From Epiperipatus broadwayi (lineage: Eukaryota; Onychophora; Udeonychophora; Euonychophora; Peripatidae), in the NCBI GenBank assembly GCA_028023455.1, contig JAQFVV010006631.1:480374-544373 (forward strand): 64,000 nucleotides of DNA. Direction: 5' to 3'. Position numbers and translations under genes: made by a program. Below are positions 10,551 through 19,933 of the stretch, in pieces. Position 1 is the stretch's first letter; each line of letters starts with the position of its first letter. Below the pieces are notes generated by a model. That model saw only the letters and a list, made by a program, of their open reading frames with translations. It did not search any database and was not told the origin of the DNA.

Positions 10551-13433
10551 TTATTTATTATTATTTTTCTTTTTACCCCGCTCCTCTCCCGTACGATGAG
10601 GGGTTTGAACTTCGTTCACTAATTTCAAGGCCCGGGCATTATACGTCCCAATCCTTCGGGTCCCTTCATACAATATGAAAGCATTGTTCCCATATACGTG
10701 TCCTATGACGTAAGGTCCCTCATATAAGGGTTGGAATTTTTTGTAGATGCCCTGTTCTGGCCGGCTGACAGGATTCGTCCGCACCATGACTCTGTCCCCT
10801 TCTCTGAATATTCCTATCACAGCTCCCTGCCTCTTTTTTCGGACTTGGCTCATTTTCTGCAGCTGCTGCTTGGCTTCTTGGGCATCCCTTGCCCGATTGA
10901 TTCTCTCCCTTTGAGGCCAGGGTCCTTGGGCATATGGGTATGGTCTCATTCTCCCAAAGTGAAGACGGTAGGGTTCAAAACCAGTCGACTCATTCCGGGT
11001 TTCGTTTATCATGCTCACAACCCGGGGTGTTTCCTTTACCCACGCCTTATGGTTCCCATGCACGTATATTCTGAAAAGCCGCCCCAGTTCCCTCATCATT
11101 CGCTCGCAGGGATTGGCTTGAGGATTCCTAATAGACGTGAGGGCATGCTTAATATTATTTCTTTTTACCCACTGAGCCCATTCCTTGGATACGAATGGAG
11201 TTCCATTATCTGACAGGATTCTTCTTGGCTTTCCTACTTCCTTAAACTGTCGGTCTTCCAGGGCTCGAATCGCCTGTCTTGCGTTTGCCTGACTGATCGG
11301 AAAAGCTGATACTAATTTAGAGTATAAGTCATATGCCACCAGCAGATACCTCCTTCCCTTTGACATCGGTAATGGCCCATAGAAATCAATGGCTATTGTG
11401 TCATTTGGCTCATATACGAGTATGGGTGTCGATGTTCCCTCATTCGATCTGTTCATCGGCTTTGTTTTGGCACATGTCAAACACTTTTTTATTTCTCGCA
11501 TTACGTCCCGGTGAAGGTTTGGCCAGTAGAACCATTGTTCGATCCATCCGGAGGTCTTGCTGCCCCCGAAATGTCCTCTTTCATCGTGCGCCAGTGTTAC
11601 AATACTCTTTCGTAGGGCTCTTGGTATTATCACTCGATAATTCCGCCCGCTTCCTGTTTGTCGTTGGAGAAGGCCGTTTTTGATAACGCACTTTTCTCGA
11701 TGGGCCCATAACGTATTTCCTTGACTATTCTGCACTGCGCGGTTCCTGCCAAAATCCATGATCTGTCTACATTCCCTGTCTTCCCGTTGTGCTTCCCTAA
11801 TTTTTTGAAGGCTATAAGGCTCCCTGCTTTGGGCTCGGGTCGCCGCTATGTAAGGTTCCTCGTTCCTATCAAGGCCTCGTCCTAGGGGATATCGGCTAAG
11901 GGTATCTGCTATTATATTATCCCTCCCCTTACAGTATTCTACCGTATAATCAAATTCCTGAAGGGTGAGGCTCCATCTTATTAGGCGGCTATTTGTCAGA
12001 AAACTCCTATTTAGAAATTCTAGGCTGCGATGATCGGTCACGACCACCACTTTTGATCCTACTAGGTATTGCCTTAGTTTTTTGAAAGCCCATACAATGG
12101 CCAATGCCTCTCTCTCTGTAACTGTGTAGTTCTGTTCGGCTTTTGTAAAAAGTCTACTTATGAAGGCGATCGCTTTGTTCTGTCCATTGTCTTCTTTCTG
12201 AAACATCATTGCTCCCATTCCTATTCCACTGCTGTCCGTTTGTACATAAAAGGTACGTCCAAAGTCTGGGTGTGCCAACACTACATGTCTTAAGAACCCT
12301 TCCTTTATTTGACGGAAGCTAGCCTCCTGTTCTTCTCTCCATGCCCATGGTGTTTCTTTCCTCAGAAGTCTGAGCAGTGGTTCTATCCTTTCTGAAAAAT
12401 TCGGGTAGTATTGTTTGAAGAAATTACATAGTCCGAGGAAAGCCTTGACGTCACGCTTCTTTTTGGGTTCTGGGAATTCCTGTATGGCTTGTACCTTTTC
12501 CGGATTAGGTGATACTCCCTCTTTACTAATAATATGCCCTAAAAACTTCACCTCAGGTGTCATGGGCCTGCTTTTTCCCAGGTTTATTTTGATTCCCTTT
12601 TCTCGACAATCTTGGAATAATTTTCGAAGGCATTTAATATGTTCCCTATTATCCTCAGACGCTATGATGATGTCGTCGACATATGTAGTACTAAACCCCT
12701 TCACTTCCTCTGGCAGCACTCTATCAAGGCATTGTATCAAACCTGCTCCGCTGTTTTTTAGACCAAATGGTATCCGGTTGAACTGATATGCGATACCATT
12801 ATATCGGAATGCCGTGTATTGGCGGTCATCTGGGTGTAGGCTAATCTGCCAGTAACTACTGGTCATGTCTAGGGTGGAAAAAACACCTTTTCCGTTGAAC
12901 CGGTTTATTAATTCACTCATGGGGGGCGGAGCATTTGTGTCCACGACCGTGATCTTGTTGAGGAGTCTCGCGTCCAGGCACAATCATACCGAACCATCCT
13001 TCTTCTTCGCTACGACAATGGGGTTGTTGTATGGTGAGGAGCATTTTGAGATTATCCCCCATTCTAGCATGTTGTTTATCTGTTTGCCTATCTCTGGCCG
13101 GTATTGAAAGGGAATCGGGTATGATCTAGATTGATACGGTTGATCCTGAATGAGTTTTATCCGGTGTTCGTACCCACTGATGACTCCAGGTATGTCGGAG
13201 AATATGTCCTTGTATTTCTCAAGGAGATTTCCCAATTCCATCTCTTCTTCTCGCTTTGTTCCGATCTCCTCTGTTACCATTCTCTTTGCTAATTCCATAC
13301 TATGTACGGCCCGTTCCGCGTTTTTTGTTGGGTCTTGCTCTGTAAAAAGCACTCTCCTTCCTGAGATCCGGGCTTGTCCTGTTTCTCTAGTTGGTCTCTG
13401 TGTCTTTTCTCCGCGTGTTTTCGATAAATACAT
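10551..13433 (-). CDS. pol: Ty3/gypsy Pol: reverse transcriptase, RNase H, integrase (one in-frame TGA)
   Basis: Polyprotein for replication and integration of the element. The frame runs from 13433 to 10551 with a TGA at 12986-12984, right after KKDGSV; it splits 149 aa from 810 aa. In the second part: RT with YVDD at residues 101-104; RNase H with D250 (YVQTDSSG), TEREALAIV at 289-297, VVTDHRSLEFL and IADTLSRYP; integrase zinc finger H466, H471, C501, C504; integrase core D533, D592 (LSDNGTPF), E627 (NPQANPCERMMREL); and a C-terminal GPY module (GPYVI, 756-760). No protease or Gag precedes it. The TGA lies at a position that is normally Arg, consistent with a CpG transition. The rest is uninterrupted, so decay is slight. 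Confidence 0.93.
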
Positions 13434-13949
13434 ATTAGTTGAAGGCGGGCGACGTTCTTTGATCTAAAATGGCTTCCAGGAATCTTTAGAATGGCTTTCA
13501 ACATTGCTGCTTTATTTAAAACGGCTTTCACTATACTGATTTATTTAAAGTGGCTTTCGAAACTACTGATTTATTTAAAGTGGCTTTCAAAATACTGATT
13601 TATTTAAAGTGGCTTTCAAAATACTGATTTATTTAAAGTGGCTTTCAAAATACTGATTTATTTAAAGTGGCTAGTTTTCTTCCGTTAGTTACTGCTTTAG
13701 TTGAAAAGATGGTTTATTGACCCCCCTTCCCCCCTTGTTTATGTATAATGCGATGTTATAAATCGCTGCGTTTTCGTTCCGTTTATTTGTATTCGTGCAA
13801 AGCTTTTGTTTACATGAAAAAAGTTTTTCGTCTTTTCCTAGGTTCGGCCGCTTTTGCTAATATCTTGATTTGCTTCTCTAACACATTATTTGCATTAACT
13901 TCACGTTTGGAAGCTTCATTTGTATTAGCCTCACGTTGGAAGCGCCAAT
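13434..13949 (-). other. Leader of pol-only element with ~28 bp tandem repeats; gag and protease absent
   Basis: Between the 5' LTR and Pol there are only ~500 bases. About five copies of a ~28 bp unit (plus-strand phrase ATTTATTTAAAGTGGCTTTC) fill 13510-13672 and fade into diverged units near 13450-13510. No Gag or aspartic protease (DTG/DSG) can be found. The primer-binding site lies at its right edge. Either gag-protease was deleted or the element is inherently pol-only. Confidence 0.7.
13891..13949 (-). promoter_or_regulatory. Primer-binding site (tRNA-Lys-like), duplicated
   Basis: On the minus strand the 5' LTR ends CCCATTACA and two bases later reads TGGCGCTTCCAACGTGAGGC, close to the tRNA-Lys(CTT)-type site TGGCGCCCAACGTGGGGC. 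A second, more diverged copy (GAAGCTTCCAAACGTGAAG) follows 30 bp further on. The gag-only element shows the same iteration. Confidence 0.65.
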
Positions 13950-16045
13950 TGTAATGGGACGACTGATATTATTAACTTCGTCGCTACTTTCCTAACAGAG
14001 ATTCGGGCTTCGAAATAAACATGACATAGCGTAAAGCTTTATTTATTTACTTATATCGATAGTTATTCACTATCCACACAAGGGGGCGCCAGATACGATT
14101 ATTTAAGTGGAATTTAATTTCTCGCATCACCTTACGTCACATCAAAACGATTTCGAAGTCTAATCCCGCCCACCAGCTCAAACTCCCAGCATGGACCAAT
14201 AAGGTTACTCAAGGCCGTTATATGATTGTTTTCAAAGACAACTCCTCACGGAAAAGACGCACAGTTCACTAATGGGAAAGAAGTTTAGTTTGCTAACTGA
14301 TTGATCCTAGCACTAGACTTTATTATTGGTTGTTTATGACCAATACGACGGTTCGTTTATGCCCCGAACAATTAGGCTTATAAGATCATCCCCCCTATAT
14401 GCTATACTCAATATAATTGTTTGACATTTGTTTACATATTTATTATAGACCCGCCCAATTCTTAAGTCTATCTTAACTAAGGAAAATAAATAAACATCGT
14501 GACTTACGGCACGATGTTGGCATATTACATTTAAAAGAAACATTGAAAATAAATCTAAATCTAAATAAGTATAATTAAACGATAAATTTATTAATGATCA
14601 AGAGTAACTGAGATAAGACTTTAATTGTATGAAAAGACTTGAGAAATGCTCGACTTGTTTATATACTGAACGAATTTATTGAATATAAAATATTAATTTG
14701 AATTTTATTCGCACACGCACATACACATATTCACGCTCGCAGAGAAACATATTAAACATAATAAAGTATGAATGATAAATACAAGTTTCCTTTTTACATT
14801 TTGAGAGTACGGATTATGGTTTATTAGATATCACTTAAGTTCAAAGTTCATGTTTTGAAAAGTCCTACGATTAAGATAGATTACAATAATAGATTAAATA
14901 TTACAGCAAATTTATGATTTATTTACGCAAGTGTATGTTAGTTAACTATGAGATTGCCTTTAAGAGTTTACGAATTGAGTGAATGAAACATAATATAAAA
15001 TAAACTATTTACCTAGGATTTTGATTTTGACTTCCGCTGCTTCGAGTGAGACGAGGATTTGAACGTGGGAGATGGCTTTCATAGTGAAGTGATTTTAAAG
15101 TGAGCATAGCATGGTCTGGACGATGTTGGTATTTCTCGGAACATAATGATTAGGTTGGAGCATTAATTTCACGTGGAGATGTTATTGAATTTTCATAGCT
15201 TCGGAGATATTTGGTGGCGGAGCGTCGATCAATCACTGAAGGGTTTTCTAGCCCCTCATGACAATCGACGCTCTAAGTATTAATTTCATAACGATCATCT
15301 TGGATTTGGATACGGCAAACTGAAAGAATATTATCTTATATCACGCTATATTAAATAAGCACATGAAGCGAAAATATCAATACACGTTAAGTCAATTAAG
15401 CAAGCAAGAAAAAGCAACTAAAAAGCAAGTCAAAACAAGCCTTCCAGAAAAAGCCATTGAATAGATTTTGTTTGATATTTATAAGAGGTGATCCTTATCT
15501 TGGGATCCAATCTCCCCCCAGAGTTCCATATTTTTAAGAGTTGTCGTTCAGGTCCGTGTTTGACGTAATGTTCACTCAATCCTTTTTGCTTAAGGCAAAT
15601 TTTGGTCTCGGCAATCTCATGTTGCAATCTCAGTTAACAAACCTTATTCATTCACACTTTGAGTGCATGCGTGTGCGTGTTTTTACAAGAACAATACAAT
15701 CTACATTAATTTTAGAAGTCGAGCATTTAATCTTTTCTCAAATCTTTTCTATGAGTTTTACCTTTGCTAAAACTATAATTTAAAAATAAACATTTTAAAT
15801 ATCCCGTGGCGTATACGAGTGGAAATTATCTTTGAATTTTTATTAGAGCATATTATATTTTCTTTTATTATATTTTTAGAGAATGTTATATTAATAATTT
15901 TATGTGAAAGCCTTAACTATTTAATTAGACAATTATTATCTGTATTTTATAAATGTAGTTTAAAATGGGAAGAAAACTATTAAAGGTTACAAATATAATG
16001 CTTGAGTATGTGTGTGTTTACATATACCGACTTTGTCTCGGTATA
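13950..16045 (-). repeat. 5' LTR of pol-only Ty3/gypsy element
   Basis: Partner of 8398-10480, differing by scattered substitutions and a few short indels; for example, an extra TTCCAGAAAAAGCC-like stretch near 15440. On the minus strand it starts near the hairpin at 16023-16045 and ends CCCATTACA at 13950, next to the primer-binding site. The right flank is an (AT)n tract, so a target duplication cannot be read. Reading frames repeated in both LTRs (for example at 15430-15627 and 15541-15783) look incidental. Confidence 0.85.
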
Positions 16046-16122
16046 ATATATATATATATATATATAATTAAAATTACCCCAAATCCAAAATTCAACCAGA
16101 CCAGCATAAAATTAATATTAAA

Positions 16123-16166
16123 ACACTACCAAAGGTTTCACTGCTGCAAGCAGACTTTTCAAGTGT
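16123..16166 (-). ncRNA. Hammerhead-like motif in left Penelope arm (variant core)
   Basis: Minus strand: helix I ACAC/GTGT, core TTGAAAA where CTGANGA is usual, helix II CTGC/GCAG, GAAA, helix III CC-TTT-GG, then TA as cleavage site. The two departures from the consensus are at core positions 3 (C to U) and 8 (G to A), which pair with each other in active hammerheads. Confidence 0.5.
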
Positions 16167-16202
16167 AAAAAACTACTAAAACTACACAATATATATATAA
16201 TA

Positions 16203-16990
16203 TTAAACATTATCCACAAATCCATTTACTTCCCTACCACCCTTAATATTAAAAGAACTCTTAAATAAATTAATTGCTTCAGAATAATAGATTTTCAATA
16301 ATAAAAATTCTTTAATTCTTCTTTTGATTTCATTTCTCTCAAAGAAGACAACCTTAGCTTCATTAAAATCAATAGTGTGGCCTGTATCTTTTTCATGGAC
16401 ATACAAAGCAGAACTAAGATATCTATTTTAACTCCACTTTTATGAACCTTTATTCTTTCATTTAAACTCAAACTACTCTGACCTATGTAAAACTTTTTAC
16501 AAATAAACAAGGAATAAAATATACCACACCAGGAATAGTCTTTCTATCAAAAATCTCTTTTGTATTATTTAATAAATTATTCAATGTAACACCCCTTTTC
16601 CAAGCAATTTTCTTATTTCCAAACAATTTACTATTTCTACATACAATTTTATAAGAAGACAATTTATATGACAAAGAAATAAAATCATATTTTTCTTTTA
16701 CCTTTACATCCTTACAAATATTACTATTAAATAAAATACTTTTAACAAACTTATCAGAGTAACCAACCCTCTAGTAATCTTTATAAAATTGATATTTCTG
16801 AAACAAAGCTACCCTACTAGAATTATTTTATTTAATATTTCTATGACTATAATTCCTTAAAGCAGCTACTTTATGAGATACAGACTGATAGCTATCAGGT
16901 TTAACTATAGATCTTAATTCTTTACTTTTAACAAAATGACTGCACAGTAAACAATTAGTTTCTACCTGTATTTTTATATTGGACTATTTC
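16203..16990 (-). pseudogene. Penelope-like retroelement: RT tail plus GIY-YIG endonuclease, frameshifted
   Basis: Minus-strand frames carry successive parts of one protein. 16674-16483 has NNLLNNTKEIFDRKTIPGVV and YFIPC, the linker and start of the GIY-YIG domain. 16510-16295 has KKFYIGQSSLSLNERIKVHK, the YIG core. 16406-16203 has VHEKDTGHTIDFNEAKVVFF and ERNEIKRRIKEFLLL, the conserved end. Two frameshifts separate them. Upstream, 16675-16990 in short frames resembles the C-terminal end of the RT. The catalytic RT motifs are missing. In intact elements this protein reverse-transcribes and integrates the RNA; this copy cannot. Confidence 0.8.
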
Positions 16991-17401
16991 CATCATCTAA
17001 TATGTGTGTTGAATGTCTTTAGAAAAGTTTAATTTTAGTTAAATATTCCAAATGCATTCAACTGTTAGTAATATCACAGCCAACAGGTTAGTATATGCAC
17101 CAACTGTTAGTAATATCACAGCAAACAAATGTTAATAATATCACAGCAAACAGGTTAGTATATGCACTAACTGTTAGTAATATACTAACAGTTAGTGCAT
17201 ATACTAACCTGTTTGCTGTAATATACTATTACTAACAGTTAGTGCATATACTAACCTGTTTGCTGTGATATTATTAACATTTGTTTGCTGTGATATTACT
17301 AACAGTTGAATGCATTTGGAATATTTATCTAAAATTAAACTTTTCTAAAGACATTCAACATACATATTAGATGATGGAAATAGTCCAATATAAAAATACA
17401 G
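16977..17401. repeat. Near-perfect ~425 bp palindrome
   Basis: Arms 16977-17180 and 17182-17401 are reverse complements, centred near 17181 (ACTGTTAGTA-ATA-TACTAACAGT). The arms contain TTTTTATATTGGACTATTTC and its complement, and short repeats ACTGTTAGTAATATCACAGC. A related inverted pair recurs at 32895-33082, so this is part of the Penelope-family tail rather than unique host DNA. Confidence 0.85.
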
Positions 17402-17508
17402 ATAGAACACCATCATCACAAACCTTCAGAAAAACAATTAGTTTCTACGTTTCTAATCACCAAAAGTACAATAATATTATATATATTGTGTAGTTTTAGT
17501 AGTTCTTT

Positions 17509-17552
17509 ACACTTGAGAAGTCTGCTTGTAGCAGTGAAACCTTTGGTAGTGT
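17509..17552 (+). ncRNA. Hammerhead-like motif in right Penelope arm (variant core)
   Basis: Plus strand: helix I ACAC (17509-17512)/GTGT (17549-17552), core TTGAGAA, helix II CTGC-TTGTA-GCAG (17522-17534), GAAA (17536-17539), helix III CC-TTT-GG and triplet GTA ending at 17548. Both arms of the element keep the same C3-to-U and G8-to-A pair of changes. Cleavage activity is uncertain. Confidence 0.5.
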
Positions 17553-17638
17553 TTAAATATTATTTTTATGCTGGTCTGTTTGAATTTTGGATTTGGGGTA
17601 ATTTTAATTATATATTGACTAGTTTAGCTTTATGCTTG

Positions 17639-17954
<316 letters not shown>

Positions 17955-18151
17955 TATATTCTAACATACATATTTAATTAGCCATACAACTTAATGTTAT
18001 ACAGCTTAAATTACATTAGCAAATAGAAAAAAAATATTGGCTAATTTCATGTTATCTTCTTGTGAATTTTTTTATATAAATGCCTTAAATATCTATGCAT
18101 TATTTTAATGTAATATATATATATAGATTCGTGAGTGATTTATAAAAAAAA

Positions 18152-19933
18152 ATGTTGATATCATTTTGGATCTTACACGTTTTTTTAGTGATTGGAGAAA
18201 TAAATGGATTCTTAAGAAGACATTTTCCATATTCTCATCGCAGAATACCAAAAGACCCATGTCATTTTAATGAATATCATGACACTATTCACTGTTATCA
18301 GTCATCTGGATATAAAAGAGTAGATGATAAATATATCACAGAATTTATGAAAAAAATTTCAAGACCTGAAATTAGCTTTTAGGGCTATTCAATTAATATA
18401 ACTGATGACATATTTGCAGGAATCAAACTGCGAAATTTTAAATGCAATAGTTGTAGTTATATATCAGAAAGAGGAGATATTTTTAAAGATTCAACCTCTA
18501 CCCTTACGTCTTTGGAGAGTAGCTCTAAAAATATGGATATTTTGATAAAATCTTTAGAAAAATTAGAAAACCTAACATCGTTAGAATTAACTTTTGGAAA
18601 TTTTTGGACATCAGATTTCTACAAATCATATATTACCACAATTATTTTTCCACAAACGTTAAAAAAACTTACATTAAATAAATTTAAGTTAGATAAAATG
18701 AAGAAAAACACTATCAACCCATTACCAAATTTAGAATATTTAAACCTTTATAGAAATGATATTGAATCAATAGCGCCAGATGCTTTTAGCAATTTTAATA
18801 ATTTAAAAGAAATCGATTTACATAGGAACAAATTAGCAGCTACTGTTGGTATTTCAGGACTGCATCAGTTGGAGAAACTTGATTTATCAGAAAATCAGTT
18901 GACAAATCTCTCACTAAACAGTTTTATTAATTTAGAAAATTTAAAGGATTTGAATATTGGAAACAATCCGTTCAAAATTATACCACGTCATACATTTGCA
19001 GGACTGAAGTCTTTATCACAGTTAGAAATTAGCAATCGCTAGCTTGAAACATTTGAAGCAGGTGCACTTGATGGATTACAAAATTTGGAAAAATTGGATA
19101 TAACTAATACTGGAACATTTAAAATAATCAAACCCGGCTTTTTTAATGACCTCAAGAAAATTAATTCACTTAAGCTTATCAACATGAAATTAGAAACGTT
19201 AGAGTCTGGATGTTTTGACGGTTTAAATGTTGCTGAGATCGAAATATCAGATAATAAAATTAAAAAACTTCCTGCAGGTATATTTTCAAATTTACAAACG
19301 TTGACTTCACTTAAACTTACTAATAATGAGATATACGAGATAGAACTGAATGCTTTTAATAGTTAGCCTAGTCTAACATACCTTAGTTTAGCAAATAATA
19401 AGATAAATAAGATAAATAAGACTACGTTTCAAACGTTATCAGCCTTAGACACTTTGGATCTTAGTAGAAATTTTATAAATGAAATTGAACAAGGAAGTTT
19501 TATTGGTACCAATTTAACAATTATTGATTTATCTAAGAATAACTTAAAAACAATTACTGACTTTAGTTCTGGTCTTGAACGTCTGCTATCTTTAGATTTA
19601 CATAACAATGAAATCGAATGCATTCCACCAAATATATTTCATAATTATATTAACTTAGAGAGTTTAAATTTAGATGAGAATAAAATAAAAAAGCTTAATG
19701 ATGGAGTGTTTCAATATTTGATCAATTTAAACTCACTTACATTTGAAGATAACGACATGGAAAATCTTTAGGTAAATGCGTTTAAGGGCCTCAAAAACTT
19801 TAGACATTTACATATACCTTTCGAATTCATGTACGATCTTGGAAATACAATTTTGGAAATGACTCCTAATTTAGAAAATTTAAATTATTTAAGCAATTTT
19901 GATATTAGGAATTCAACATACCCTTTTGAGTAA
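18152..19933 (+). pseudogene. Secreted leucine-rich-repeat protein frame with four in-frame TAG codons
   Basis: One frame of 593 codons runs from the ATG at 18152 to TAA-TAA at 19931. It starts with a signal peptide (MLISFWILHVFLVIGEING), then a Cys-containing N-cap (DPCHFNEYHDTIHCYQS), then about 15 LRRs (for example LEYLNLYRNDIESIAPDAF, LEKLDLSENQLTNLSLNSF). Such proteins are usually extracellular binding proteins. The frame is never shifted, yet it holds four stops, at 18380, 19040, 19364 and 19769, and every one is TAG. Three fall at variable LRR or linker positions; the one at 19364 falls where Leu is usual. AATAAA occurs near 19964. There is no intron. It is most simply a recent, perhaps retroposed, pseudogene; readthrough, RNA editing or codon reassignment is a less likely alternative. 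No transmembrane segment or C-cap is seen. Confidence 0.8.

Larger units (their letters stand above)
16067..17620. mobile_element. Penelope-like element fragment inside inverted arms
   Basis: The outer arms 16067-16200 and 17465-17617 are inverted copies; both contain GTGAAACCTTTGGTAGTG (minus strand on the left, plus on the right) and GGATTTGGGGTAATTTTAAT. Inside are the decayed RT tail and GIY-YIG endonuclease of a Penelope-like element and a long palindrome. Partial inverted terminal copies and hammerhead motifs are characteristic of this class. (AT)n tracts bound it on both sides. Confidence 0.75.

Noticed and set aside
10731-13107. Several plus-strand frames of 80-160 codons
   Set aside because: They lie opposite the Pol frame, which has all expected catalytic motifs on the minus strand.
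9840-15783. Paired small frames repeated in both LTRs of element 2
   Set aside because: The repetition follows from LTR identity. They have no start context or domain, and one pair differs in length through an indel.
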